Position numbers and translations under genes: made by a program. From Paenibacillus cymbidii (GTDB taxonomy: Bacteria > Bacillota > Bacilli > Paenibacillales > NBRC-103111), in NCBI RefSeq assembly GCF_004764705.1, contig NZ_SHLX01000026.1, forward strand, positions 1 through 64,000: a DNA stretch of 64,000 nt, written 5' to 3'. Position 1 is the stretch's first letter, and the number at the start of each line of letters is the position of its first letter. This document shows positions 25,356-33,581 of this stretch, in pieces. The notes under the pieces are model-generated. The model was not told the DNA's origin. It made no database searches and was given only the letters and a program-made list of their open reading frames with translations.

Positions 25356-26993
25356 CTACTCCTGCTCTTGCAGCCAGTCGACGAAGTGTACGGTCAGCCG
25401 CGGATCGAACTGCGAGCCGGCGCAGGCGATCAGTTCGTTCAGCGCCTCGTCCTTCGTCAGCGCCGCCTTGTAAATGCGCTCGTGCATCATCGTATCGTAG
25501 CTGTCGACGATCGTAAACAGCCGCGACAGGAACGGGATCTCCTCCCCGCCCAGGCGGTATGGATAACCGGTTCCGTCCCAACGCTCATGCAGCGCCAGTA
25601 TCGCTTCCGCCACCGCCGGCTCGCCAAGCGATTGCGCCAGCCGGTAGCCGGTTTCGCTGTGGCTGCGGATCAGCTCCCACTCCGCTTCGGTCAGCGGCTC
25701 GGCTTTGCGCAGCAGCGCTTCCGGCACCAGCACGTTGCCGATATCGTGCAGCGCGGCGAGCAGGCGCAGCGTCTCCATGTCCGCGCTCTTAGGCGACACG
25801 CCGACCACTTCGGCGAAGCGCATCGACAGCGCCGTCACCCGTTCGATATGCGCCGACACGTCCGGACCGTCGCTCGGAATCCCGGCCGTCAATTCGCGCA
25901 GGAACTGGCGGCGCACCTGCTTGCTTTCAATCAGCTTATGCTTGTACATCTGCTGCTCGGCGAGCATGAAGAGCGAGTCGAACGACATCCGGTCGACGCC
26001 CGACGTGGACGCTCCGATCGCCATGCTGATGCGAATCGGATCGGGCATCGTCGCCGCTCCGCTCGCGATAATATCCTGCACCATCTCCGCGCAGGCTGCT
26101 TCGTCCGTGCCGGGCAGCAGCATGACGAACTCGTCGCCGCCCCAGCGAATGACGATATCGAGCTCCTTGCTCCGCTGCTGCAAAATTTGCGCGGCGTTTC
26201 GCAGCAGCTTGTCGCCCACCTGATGGCCGAATACGTCGTTGGTCAGCTTCAGGCCGTTCATATCGATCACGAGCACGCTCAGCGGCAGCGCGCACGAACG
26301 GAACCATTCGCCCATGCGCGTTTCGAGAAAGGTCCGGTTGTAAACGCCGGTAAGTGGATCGTGATAGCTCAAATAGTCGATGCGTTCCCGCGAATGCAGC
26401 TGTTCGGTGACGTCGGTCAGCACGCCGATCAGCCGCTCGTCTTCGCCGTTCGGCCCGGTCGGCGCGGGCTTGAAGGCGGCCTGGACCGTTTTGTCGTCGA
26501 TGAGCAGCTGCTGCGGCAACCGCTGCAGGGCGGCATGCTTCTCCGTCTCCGTCTGCGCGTCAAAATAGCGCTGAAACGCCTCTTCATAAATATGCTGGCG
26601 CTCCGGATCGCCGGGCGCGAACAGCGCCGGAATCGGCTGACCGCCGATCCGCCCGCCGAAGATGCGTCGGCACTCCTCGCTAAACGACCGGTCGGCAAGC
26701 AAATCCGGGCCGAACGACAGGAAGCCTTGTCCCGCATGATCGAACAACAGCCGGATTTCATCCTCGCGCTGTTTCAGCATCATCCCTTGCGCGTCGCTGA
26801 TGACGAATATTTTGGACGACCACTTCAACAGTTTGATGTATTCCTCGAGCAAACCGGTGAACTGGCTGCGAACCGAGTCCGGCACGCGTTCGTCCCACAA
26901 GTCGAGCTGACGGACGTTGTCTTCGACAACGTTCCACTCCTCTTCGAACATTTGGTTCCGGTTCGTCGTTTGGCGCAGTTTCCCTTCATTCAT
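25356..26993 (-). CDS. GGDEF/HD-GYP cyclic-di-GMP protein, Sia-module output
   Basis: 545 residues, no membrane segment. An N-terminal PAS-like region (about 50-200) leads into GGDEF (about 205-365) with the active-site signature RWGGDEFVMLLPG intact. The product inhibition site is KELD rather than RxxD. The C-terminal HD-GYP-type domain (about 375-540) keeps the HD pair in LLAALHDIGNVLVPE but has Asn where HD-GYP proteins have Lys (HDIGK), and LHERWDGTGYP instead of HHE...DGxGYP. Cyclic-di-GMP synthesis is therefore likely; hydrolysis is doubtful. Its ATG overlaps the stop of the SiaA-like gene, so it is the fourth gene of the module. Confidence 0.88.
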   Translation of the reverse strand: MNEGKLRQTTNRNQMFEEEWNVVEDNVRQLDLWDERVPDSVRSQFTGLLEEYIKLLKWSSKIFVISDAQGMMLKQREDEIRLLFDHAGQGFLSFGPDLLADRSFSEECRRIFGGRIGGQPIPALFAPGDPERQHIYEEAFQRYFDAQTETEKHAALQRLPQQLLIDDKTVQAAFKPAPTGPNGEDERLIGVLTDVTEQLHSRERIDYLSYHDPLTGVYNRTFLETRMGEWFRSCALPLSVLVIDMNGLKLTNDVFGHQVGDKLLRNAAQILQQRSKELDIVIRWGGDEFVMLLPGTDEAACAEMVQDIIASGAATMPDPIRISMAIGASTSGVDRMSFDSLFMLAEQQMYKHKLIESKQVRRQFLRELTAGIPSDGPDVSAHIERVTALSMRFAEVVGVSPKSADMETLRLLAALHDIGNVLVPEALLRKAEPLTEAEWELIRSHSETGYRLAQSLGEPAVAEAILALHERWDGTGYPYRLGGEEIPFLSRLFTIVDSYDTMMHERIYKAALTKDEALNELIACAGSQFDPRLTVHFVDWLQEQE

Positions 26994-28882
26994 CGTGTTG
27001 CCTCCCCGACTTGGACCTGCTTCCGTTTCGGCTGCAGGGCGAGCACGGTAATGTCGTCCCGCTGCTCCTTGCTTCCCGCATGCTCGCGCAATTGTTGCAG
27101 CAGCTCGGTCCTGCAGTTTTCCAGTCCGCTTGCGGCTTGCCCGGCCACTATGGCGGCGAATCGCGTGCGGCCGAACGAATAATCGTTAGCGCCGCCATTC
27201 TGGTCGTACCAGCCGTCGGTCGACATGAAGAGCACAAGATCGTCCGTCAGTTCAAGCTGCACATTCGCGTATTCGTACTCGAGCGGCGTACGCCGGTAAC
27301 CGACGCTTTTGCGGTCGCCTTCGATCCATTCGGCTTCCCCGCCGCGGACGACAAGCAGCGGACAGCGAGCGCCGGCATACAGAACGTGGCTATCTCCTAT
27401 AAAAAGCAGGCCGATATCGAGGCCGTCGTCGGTATCGCCTTGGCGGGTTTCCTGCCGCAGCGTCCGCTTCAAATGGCGATTGAGCAGCGCCAGCAAACGC
27501 GCCGGATCGTCTTGGCATTCATGCTCGGCGATGCGGTTCAGCAGCGACTGCGCCAGCAGCGTCATGAACGCGCCCGGCACGCCATGCCCGGTGCAGTCCG
27601 CAACGGCGGCAAGCGTGCCGCCGGACACACGCTTCGCCCAGTAGAAATCTCCTCCAACCAGGTCGCGCGGCTGCCGAATGGCAAAATAAACCGGGAACGC
27701 TTCGCGCAGCACGTCCTCGGAATGGAGCACCGAATCCTGGATCCGTTTCGCGTAGGCGATGCCGTCGGTCAATTGCTCATGCTTGAGCGACAGCTCGCGC
27801 GTCCGTTCCGCCACCTTCAACTCGAGCTCCTCGTTGTGCCGGAGCGCCCGCTTGTACGGATCGGCCAGCTTGCGCGACACGTAAAAGTAAAACGCCACAA
27901 TGAGCAGCAGCGAAGCCAGCACCGCCAGCAGCGTATTCGTGCGGATCTTGTGCAGGAACGGCACCGACTCGCTGCGGGGAATCGCAAACACGATATCCAG
28001 ATCCGCCGATTCGATCGGCCGGCTGATTAAATCGATCGTACCCGTCTGCGCCGTACGATACGTAACGACCTGCGTGTTCGCGAACCCGGCAAACAGCTCG
28101 TCCGATACGGCGCCGGGCAATATCGTATTTAGCTTCGTGCCGGCCTGCTCGTACCGGTCGGACAAATAAATCGTGCCTTCGCGGTCGACGAGCCACAGAT
28201 GGCTTTTGTCGCCGTATTTGAACTGCTGGAACTGCTCGGCCGATTGCTTCAGGCTCAGCCCGACGCCGGTTTCGCCCAGCGCACGTTCGGCGCCGCCGAT
28301 CAGCGCGTTGACGAACACGAACGTGTCGCCTCGCGCTATGGCGTAATCGAGCACGATTTCAATCGGCTTGCGGTTGTCGACATTGGCGTAGAACCAGGCG
28401 TCCTCCGGATCGCTGCGCGACATCGTGCGCAGCACGGTGCCGCCTTCGCCCCAGTAACGGTTGCTCACGGCGCTGACAAGGAACGAGTTGTCGTAGCCGT
28501 GTTCGCTCGTAAGCAGCGTCAGCTTGCGCCCCACGACCGCTCCCAGCGCCTCGTCGCGCTCGCCGCCGGCGACCCAGTTGATGACGTTCGGGTCCTCCGC
28601 CATAAGCAGCGACGTTTCTTTGGCTTTGCGGATTTGACCGTCTACTTTGGCGGCGATCGAATCGGCCAAATGAAGCAAATCTTTCGTCTTCAGCTTGTCG
28701 ACCGCCTCGCGCTGCGTTACGGTGTAAACGAGCCAGCCGACGAGCAAAATGGCGAACACGATGACCGCGCCGCCAAACAGCGTTACTTTCGTTACGCTCC
28801 GGTCCGGCATCTCCGCAAGCGCCGGCAGCCTGGCCGGCTGTTCGGCGGGAAGCGGAGGCGCCTGTTTCGTTACCCTTTCCAT
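26990..28882 (-). CDS. SiaA-like membrane PP2C/SpoIIE phosphatase
   Basis: About 630 residues from the ATG at 28882, which has AGGAG seven bases upstream; in-frame starts at 28900 and 28918 are possible. A membrane segment (TLFGGAVIVFAILLVGWLVY), an extracellular dCache-type sensor of ~270 residues, a second membrane segment (LLAVLASLLLIVAFYFYV), then a PPM/SpoIIE phosphatase with the metal motifs GGDFYW, DCTGHGVPGAF, STDGWYDQ and RDDITVLAL. In Pseudomonas aeruginosa SiaA dephosphorylates SiaC and so switches on the diguanylate cyclase SiaD. Its neighbours here are SiaC- and SiaB-like genes and a GGDEF gene, which supports the same role. Confidence 0.85.
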   Translation of the reverse strand: MERVTKQAPPLPAEQPARLPALAEMPDRSVTKVTLFGGAVIVFAILLVGWLVYTVTQREAVDKLKTKDLLHLADSIAAKVDGQIRKAKETSLLMAEDPNVINWVAGGERDEALGAVVGRKLTLLTSEHGYDNSFLVSAVSNRYWGEGGTVLRTMSRSDPEDAWFYANVDNRKPIEIVLDYAIARGDTFVFVNALIGGAERALGETGVGLSLKQSAEQFQQFKYGDKSHLWLVDREGTIYLSDRYEQAGTKLNTILPGAVSDELFAGFANTQVVTYRTAQTGTIDLISRPIESADLDIVFAIPRSESVPFLHKIRTNTLLAVLASLLLIVAFYFYVSRKLADPYKRALRHNEELELKVAERTRELSLKHEQLTDGIAYAKRIQDSVLHSEDVLREAFPVYFAIRQPRDLVGGDFYWAKRVSGGTLAAVADCTGHGVPGAFMTLLAQSLLNRIAEHECQDDPARLLALLNRHLKRTLRQETRQGDTDDGLDIGLLFIGDSHVLYAGARCPLLVVRGGEAEWIEGDRKSVGYRRTPLEYEYANVQLELTDDLVLFMSTDGWYDQNGGANDYSFGRTRFAAIVAGQAASGLENCRTELLQQLREHAGSKEQRDDITVLALQPKRKQVQVGEATR

Positions 28883-28904
28883 GCGACGCTCCTGGTCCAT
28901 AGCT

Positions 28905-29294
28905 TCACGATTCTTCAACCGGAATCAACTCGAACGGCAACTGCAAATCTTCCTTGAATTCTTCCGCGCATTCCAGTTCCCGCTCGTTGTCCGGGTTGTA
29001 ATACCAGCGAACCGTAACCTGCATGCCGCCGCGATAGGCGTCGTCAAGCTTCTCGAGCAAGATCATGAAACACTTGGTGCTGCTGGTATTCATATAAGGC
29101 AGCCGAAGCTCGAAATCGACGGTAAACTGCGCGCTGTTCTCCGCAAGAAAGAGATCCAGCCATTGCAGGATCGGCTCAAAAAATTTGAACGCATTTTCCG
29201 GGTAGGCATGGCCGCTGATCAGCAGCTTGCCCGTCGACGGATCGAAATGAATTTTCGGCGTGCTCTTGGATGGTTCGATCATCAGCGTTTCCAT
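28905..29294 (-). CDS. SiaC-like regulator (DUF1987), target of kinase and phosphatase
   Basis: 129 residues with AAGGAGGAAGG in front. Contains GKLLISGHAYPENAFKFFEP, the conserved opening of DUF1987/SiaC proteins, and the segment LPYMNTSSTKCFMILLEKLD. The Thr/Ser cluster NTSS at residues 69-72 is where the phosphorylated threonine of SiaC is expected (by analogy). SiaC is an anti-sigma-antagonist-like switch: unphosphorylated it binds and activates the diguanylate cyclase. Lies between the kinase-like and phosphatase genes, overlapping or abutting the latter. Confidence 0.85.
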   Translation of the reverse strand: METLMIEPSKSTPKIHFDPSTGKLLISGHAYPENAFKFFEPILQWLDLFLAENSAQFTVDFELRLPYMNTSSTKCFMILLEKLDDAYRGGMQVTVRWYYNPDNERELECAEEFKEDLQLPFELIPVEES

Positions 29295-29394
29295 AAAGCC
29301 TTCCTCCTTCTTGATGCCTGAACGGGCGAAGGTCCGCCCGCGTCGACGGTAGGTTGCATACCCGAGCAGTCCACGAAGTGGACGACCAGGGCTG

Positions 29395-29946
29395 TTATAC
29401 GACGGCCTTGAGCATGATGAACGACAAGCCGTCGTTCATCTCGTCAACCGAAAATTCCAGCGGCCGGTTCGCCTTGCGCGCCATATCGATCAGACCGAGT
29501 CCGGCGCTGATCGCGCCTTCCGGCAATTCGCGCCGCAGCGATTCCTTGTACAGCTTCTTCAGGCCTGCCTTGTCCAGTCCCGCCATCTCGCGGAGCCGGT
29601 TCACGATCGGCGCCAAATCGTCCTGTTCGACCACATTGCCTGCCCAAATGTAGTAGCCTTCCTCGTTGCGGCCGATCGTCACGATGCACGATTGCGAAAT
29701 TTGCTCGAAGCGGTCGCTTTCGCGTTTGCGGGTGCAGTAGTTTTTGATATTCTGGGTTTGTTCGATAAAGATCGAAAACACATTATATACTTCGTCGTGC
29801 GGCCTCTCTTCGCCTTCCATATACGTTTTCACCGCTTGGCCGTATTCTTCGATCAAGCCTTGCGAGAGCTTCCCGGAAAAGCTGATCAGAATGCCTTCCC
29901 GCTGCAGCAGCTGCTGCAGTTCGCCCAAAAATCGAAAGCTGCTCAT
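29395..29946 (-). CDS. SiaB-family protein kinase
   Basis: 183 residues, with GGAGGTACATA before the ATG. Recognised by ILISFSGKLSQGLIEEYGQA, VFSIFIEQTQNIKNYCTRKR and GAISAGLGLIDMARKANRPL, features of the SiaB family, a GHKL-type kinase fold with a reduced nucleotide site (an Asn/Gln-bearing helix followed by a G-rich lid). In Pseudomonas SiaB phosphorylates SiaC on threonine and so switches the diguanylate cyclase off. First gene of the four-gene module. A 100-base spacer before the siaC-like gene holds only a small GTCCAC/GTGGAC hairpin. Confidence 0.85.
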   Translation of the reverse strand: MSSFRFLGELQQLLQREGILISFSGKLSQGLIEEYGQAVKTYMEGEERPHDEVYNVFSIFIEQTQNIKNYCTRKRESDRFEQISQSCIVTIGRNEEGYYIWAGNVVEQDDLAPIVNRLREMAGLDKAGLKKLYKESLRRELPEGAISAGLGLIDMARKANRPLEFSVDEMNDGLSFIMLKAVV

Positions 29947-30007
29947 TATGTACCTCCGTCCATTTGCCGCGCGCGATGCGCTTGCTGAACCGATATGCCT
30001 ATATTAC

Positions 30008-30016
30008 ATTATAGCA
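30008..30016 (-). promoter_or_regulatory. Extended -10 promoter of the Sia-like module
   Basis: The minus strand reads TGCTATAAT, a consensus -10 hexamer with the extended TGN motif, 62 bases upstream of the siaB-like ATG. No clear -35 is visible, as is usual for extended -10 promoters. Confidence 0.6.
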
Positions 30017-30118
30017 CGCCGACGGTCGTTTGTTGTCGAAAATGGGAAGTTCCGCGCTTGCCGGGGCATGGGGAACATCGGGGAGAGACGGCCGCTCGCG
30101 TAACGAAGAAAAGGCGCG

Positions 30119-30571
30119 TTATCGCCTTGTTCGCCCGCCGCCGGGGGAGCGCAGCATCAGCCGGCCGATCGCGGCGCCAACGAAATTCAGCATAATATCG
30201 TCGACGTCGAAGCTCCCCACCCGCGCGAGCAGCTGGATCGATTCGATCGCCAGCAGCAACAGCAGCACGAATGCGATAAAAGGGATCGTCCGCCGCCAAC
30301 TGGCATGCAGCAGCGGCCCAAAAATGCCGATCGGAATGAATAGGACGATGTTGCCGAACAAATTTTTGAACCAGGTATCGAAGTTGAAATGGTCGTAATG
30401 CTCGATGTAGTTGTTGATCGTGCGCAGCGGCACCAGATTATAGCTGAAATACGTACCCCCGGATGACCCGCGCAGGAACAGCAGTTTTATCATGAACAAG
30501 GCATACACCGCCGCAAGAAGAAAAACCGCCGCCCGGGGCGGTTTCCGTCTTGTTGTCGTTTTGGTCTGCAA
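30119..30571 (-). CDS. VanZ-like membrane protein
   Basis: 150 residues with a TTG start at 30571 (GGGGAGAGCAGG just upstream). Basic N-terminus, four membrane segments and the VanZ signature near the C-terminus (GSFDVDDIMLNFVGAAIG). VanZ-like proteins are widespread; the founding member gives low-level teicoplanin resistance, but the function of most is unknown. It lies 51 bases downstream of the DedA-NERD gene and may be co-transcribed with it. Confidence 0.8.
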   Translation of the reverse strand: MQTKTTTRRKPPRAAVFLLAAVYALFMIKLLFLRGSSGGTYFSYNLVPLRTINNYIEHYDHFNFDTWFKNLFGNIVLFIPIGIFGPLLHASWRRTIPFIAFVLLLLLAIESIQLLARVGSFDVDDIMLNFVGAAIGRLMLRSPGGGRTRR

Positions 30572-30622
30572 CCTGCTCTCCCCTTCCCGCCAATCCCCTG
30601 CAAAAACGGGACTTGTGCGGCG

Positions 30623-31717
30623 TTACCACATCCGTTCGCCGTGCGCTTGAATCACCTTTGCGATCGTGCGCACTTCTTGCGCGTTCAGCTGCCGATTCGT
30701 GCGATAATGCGAAATCGTGTCGACGAGCCGGTCGATGGTGACCGCAAGCGCAGCCGAACTTGCGCCGGTCAGCCGAGCGCCCGGATGCGAGAAGCAGACG
30801 ACGCCGATCACTTCGGCTTCCAGCTTGTTGCCCCGCAGCAGCTCTTTAAGCACATGCTCGCGCCGTTCCTGCTTCGCCTTGAGCTCTTCGTGGCGACCGT
30901 CCGCGCCATGTCCGATTGTGGAGTCTTGAATATGAATGTCGCCGTCCCAATTTTTCGTTTCCAGATGGAAAACGCCGTAAGGGCCGACGACGATATGATC
31001 GAATTCGAGCACCCCATCTCGCGCCTTGACGCGCAAGCCGTTCAATACCGCATAATCGCCGCCGAGCTTCTGCAGCGCATGCGCCACGTTGCGTTCCCCG
31101 ACATAACCGGGCGCTTCCGCGCGTTTGTTGCGACGGCTGCGCCATTTCCACACGATGTAGGCGACGGCCAGCACGACGAGGACGCCGAGAATGATTTTCG
31201 TAAACGGGGCTTCTTTGTCGCTGATGTCCTGCCAGTTTTCGCCGAGGCTCTTGCCGATCTGGATGAACAGAATCGACCAGGGAATCATCGCCAGCAGCGT
31301 ATACAGATGGAAGCGCCACATCGACATGCGCGCCATGCCCGCCGGAATCGAAATCGCCTGGCGCACGACGGGAACGAACCGCGCGGCAAAAATGGTAATC
31401 GTGCCATAGCGGCGGAACCAGCTCTCGGCCAAATCGAGATGCTTGCCGCTCAGATGCAGATATTTGCCGTATTTCTCCACGAACGGTCTGCCGCCGTAGC
31501 GGCCGATCCAATACAGCAGCGTTTGCGCGATCGCATTGCCGAGAATGGCGAACACAACCGCCTCCACATAACCGATGTCGCCCTTGCCGATCAAATAGCC
31601 GGCATACGCGAGCACCACTTCGCTTGGAATAATTTCGACCGCCAACCCGAGCATGATGCCCCAATGGCCAAGCCCCACGATAAAATCAAGCACACGATGA
31701 ATAATTTCCGACAGCAT
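30623..31717 (-). CDS. DedA-family membrane protein fused to a NERD domain
   Basis: 364 residues from the ATG at 31717; a GTG ten codons earlier has no ribosome site. Residues 1-190 are a DedA/SNARE-associated protein: EIIPSEVVLAYAGYL, then a helical hairpin with FAARFVPVVRQAISIPAGMA, the conserved Arg/Pro motif of lipid-phosphate flippases such as UptA. After the last membrane helix (about 185-200) and a basic linker comes a NERD domain (GYVGERNVAHALQKL, VLEFDHIVVGPYGVFHLETK with the restriction-endonuclease-like D...ExK pattern). DedA proteins recycle undecaprenyl phosphate; NERD is a nuclease-related domain. The fusion places it on the cytoplasmic side. Confidence 0.85.
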   Translation of the reverse strand: MLSEIIHRVLDFIVGLGHWGIMLGLAVEIIPSEVVLAYAGYLIGKGDIGYVEAVVFAILGNAIAQTLLYWIGRYGGRPFVEKYGKYLHLSGKHLDLAESWFRRYGTITIFAARFVPVVRQAISIPAGMARMSMWRFHLYTLLAMIPWSILFIQIGKSLGENWQDISDKEAPFTKIILGVLVVLAVAYIVWKWRSRRNKRAEAPGYVGERNVAHALQKLGGDYAVLNGLRVKARDGVLEFDHIVVGPYGVFHLETKNWDGDIHIQDSTIGHGADGRHEELKAKQERREHVLKELLRGNKLEAEVIGVVCFSHPGARLTGASSAALAVTIDRLVDTISHYRTNRQLNAQEVRTIAKVIQAHGERMW

Positions 31718-31882
31718 GAATGCCTCGCTTTCCAAGTAGATGGCCACTTTGGTTCATTATCATCCTATTCTATCACAAACCTGTACATTCGAAAAAAGCC
31801 GAAAGTCGGACATCCGTTCATGATTGCCCGCCGGCTCGCATACGCTGAAGTAACGACTTTTCCCAAGCGAGGTGACTGTTCG

Positions 31883-32077
31883 ATGGACGCAGGCACATTC
31901 TCCGGCATTACCGTCCTTGCGCTTGCCTTCCTCCTGATGGTGGCAACCGTTTGCCTGACGCTCTGGCGCGCGCTGCGGCACGATTCCATGAAGGAAGATT
32001 TGCGCACCTTATGGAACCATTACCCGGAGCAAACCCGTACGGAGCTGACGGCGTCGTTCCGCAAGCCGCGCTCCTGA
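31883..32077 (+). CDS. Small single-span membrane protein, unknown
   Basis: 64 residues from the ATG at 31883, nine bases after GAGGTGA. Residues 8-30 form one hydrophobic helix (TVLALAFLLMVATVCLTLW); the rest is a charged cytoplasmic tail that ends RTELTASFRKPRS. Not recognised. It is divergent from the DedA-NERD gene and faces the terminator of the aldolase-like gene. Length, ribosome site and hydrophobic profile support it as a real gene. Confidence 0.55.
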   Translation: MDAGTFSGITVLALAFLLMVATVCLTLWRALRHDSMKEDLRTLWNHYPEQTRTELTASFRKPRS

Positions 32078-32102
32078 GCATCCGAAACGGCCCGGCCGCA
32101 AC

Positions 32103-32150
32103 AAAAAAGCTCCCCTCGCCTGAACCTTGCGGGTTCGGCAAGCGGGAGCC
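32103..32150 (-). terminator. Rho-independent terminator of the aldolase-like gene
   Basis: On the minus strand GGCTCCCGCTTGCC pairs with AGGCGAGGGGAGC and is followed by TTTTTTG; an inner GAACC/GGTTC hairpin extends it. It begins 15 bases after the stop codon at 32166. Confidence 0.85.
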
Positions 32151-32165
32151 GATGCCTTGTGCGGT

Positions 32166-33131
32166 TTAATCGCCTTTGGCCGATTGCAGCGTTGTCTCCG
32201 GCGAAGTCAGCTTGTCGTAGAACTCGACGAACTCGTCGCGCGCATCGCTGTCGCGCAGCGCCATCGCAACGCGCGGGTGCTCGTTGAGCACGCCGGAAAC
32301 CATGTAAGGAATAATGTAGCCCCATTCCCATTTCTCGCGGATGGCGAGCATATGGTTCTGAATGACGTCGAGCACGGGACGCAGCTCGTAACGCGTATTC
32401 TTCAGGTAGCTGACGAGCAGCTCCGTCGGGCAGTTGCCGGCCGCGCGGCCCATGCCGTACACGGAAGCGTCAAGGAACGCGGCGCCTTTGCTTACGCCGA
32501 CGAGCGTGTTCGAGAACGCGAGCTGCATGTTGTTGTGCATGTGAATGCCGATCAGCTTGTTCGGCAGCAGCGAACGGAACTTTTCGGTCAGGTAGCCGAT
32601 GTCCTTGTTGTCCATGCTGCCGTACGAATCGACGACATAAACAACGTCGACCGGGCTGTTCGCAATGTCGCGGAACGCTTCCGTCAGCTCATGCTCCAGC
32701 ACGTGCGACAGCGCCATAATGTTGAGCGACGTTTCGTATCCCATGCTGTTGAACTTCCTCACCAGCTCAAGTCCCTTGTCCACGTCCTTGATGTAGCATG
32801 CGACGCGGATCAGGTCGAGCAAGCTTTCCTCGCGGGGCAGGATGTCGTTCTCGTCCACGCGGCCGATGTCGACAAGCGCCGACAGCTTCGTCTCGAGCTT
32901 CTGCGGGATGACTTCCTTCAGAAACTTCTCGTCGAGAAACCGCCACGGCCCCGAGTCGGCGCCTTTCAGCAGCTTCGGCGAGTTTTTGTACCCGATTTCC
33001 ATATATTCGACACCGGCTGCGTTCAGGTTGCGGTACAAATCGCGGACGAAGTCCACGCTGAAATCCCAATTGTTGACCAACCCGCCGTCCCGAATCGTAC
33101 AATCCACAATTTTGCAAACGTCTTGACTCAT
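32166..33131 (-). CDS. HMGL-like / DRE-TIM aldolase family protein
   Basis: 321 residues. The N-terminus carries KIVDCTIRDGGLVNNWDF, the (D)xxxRDGG metal-binding start of DRE-TIM metallolyases, and the middle GIHMHNNMQLAF, the HxHN metal ligands. VVYVVDSYGSMDNKDIGYL gives the conserved strand-5 motif. This is the superfamily of HMG-CoA lyase, isopropylmalate synthase and 4-hydroxy-2-oxovalerate aldolase. Lacking the C-terminal regulatory domain of the synthases, it is most like stand-alone aldolases. Substrate unknown; neighbours give no pathway. Confidence 0.8.
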   Translation of the reverse strand: MSQDVCKIVDCTIRDGGLVNNWDFSVDFVRDLYRNLNAAGVEYMEIGYKNSPKLLKGADSGPWRFLDEKFLKEVIPQKLETKLSALVDIGRVDENDILPREESLLDLIRVACYIKDVDKGLELVRKFNSMGYETSLNIMALSHVLEHELTEAFRDIANSPVDVVYVVDSYGSMDNKDIGYLTEKFRSLLPNKLIGIHMHNNMQLAFSNTLVGVSKGAAFLDASVYGMGRAAGNCPTELLVSYLKNTRYELRPVLDVIQNHMLAIREKWEWGYIIPYMVSGVLNEHPRVAMALRDSDARDEFVEFYDKLTSPETTLQSAKGD

Positions 33132-33169
33132 TGTCGAACGCTCCCGTCACTTAAAATCAAATTGCATCC

Positions 33170-33199
33170 GTTATACCACGCCGCAGTTGCGATTGTCAA
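33170..33199 (-). promoter_or_regulatory. Strong promoter of the aldolase-like gene
   Basis: Minus strand: TTGACA (33199-33194), 18-base spacer, TATAAC (33175-33170), 39 bases upstream of the ATG. The -35 overlaps the -35 of a plus-strand promoter. Confidence 0.75.
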
Positions 33200-33221
33200 A
33201 TGCAAGACACCCGCATACATT
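33193..33221 (+). promoter_or_regulatory. Divergent promoter of the gene at 33256
   Basis: Plus strand: TTGTCA (33193-33198), 17-base spacer, TACATT (33216-33221), 34 bases upstream of the ATG at 33256. Its -35 shares five bases with that of the minus-strand promoter, because TTGTCAA reads TTGACAA on the other strand. Confidence 0.65.
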
Positions 33222-33255
33222 AGGAAAGAAAAACAACACACGGAAGGTGTCCAGC

Positions 33256-33570
33256 ATGAACAAACCCGGCATCGCCAAACACAATCGCGCGCTTCCGAAC
33301 ATCCGCCAGGTCAGGCGGTCCTGCAACCGCGAGCTGTACCGCACGCTCAAGCGCCTCCCCGGCCATATTCCGGCCGATCGCGTAGCCGAGGCGGAGACGA
33401 TTTATTTTCGCAAGGTGGCGCTGAATTTGCCCTGGATCGTGGAGAACGGCAGCAACCGCAAGCTGCTCGCAGACTGGTGGGAGCGGGAAGTATGCGACGG
33501 CATCGCCGAGCTGTGGCAAGTCGAACCGGCGGTGCTGGCCAAAGCGTTCCGCGACGCGTTCGGCGGGTAA
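33256..33570 (+). CDS. Small basic protein, unknown
   Basis: 104 residues from the ATG at 33256, six bases after GGAAGGTG. Mostly helical, basic N-terminal half (KHNRALPNIRQVRRSCNREL), then IYFRKVALNLPWIVENGSNR and WWEREVCDGIAELWQVEPAV. No signal peptide, membrane span or known motif; not recognised. It has its own promoter back to back with the aldolase-like gene and runs convergently toward the histidine kinase gene that ends at 33582, only 11 bases away. Confidence 0.7.
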   Translation: MNKPGIAKHNRALPNIRQVRRSCNRELYRTLKRLPGHIPADRVAEAETIYFRKVALNLPWIVENGSNRKLLADWWEREVCDGIAELWQVEPAVLAKAFRDAFGG

Positions 33571-33581
33571 CTTCGACCGCT

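Noticed and set aside
29371..29385. GTCCAC-GAA-GTGGAC inverted repeat between the siaB-like and siaC-like genes
   Set aside because: Only 6-bp arms and no promoter or U-run nearby; too little to call an operator or terminator.
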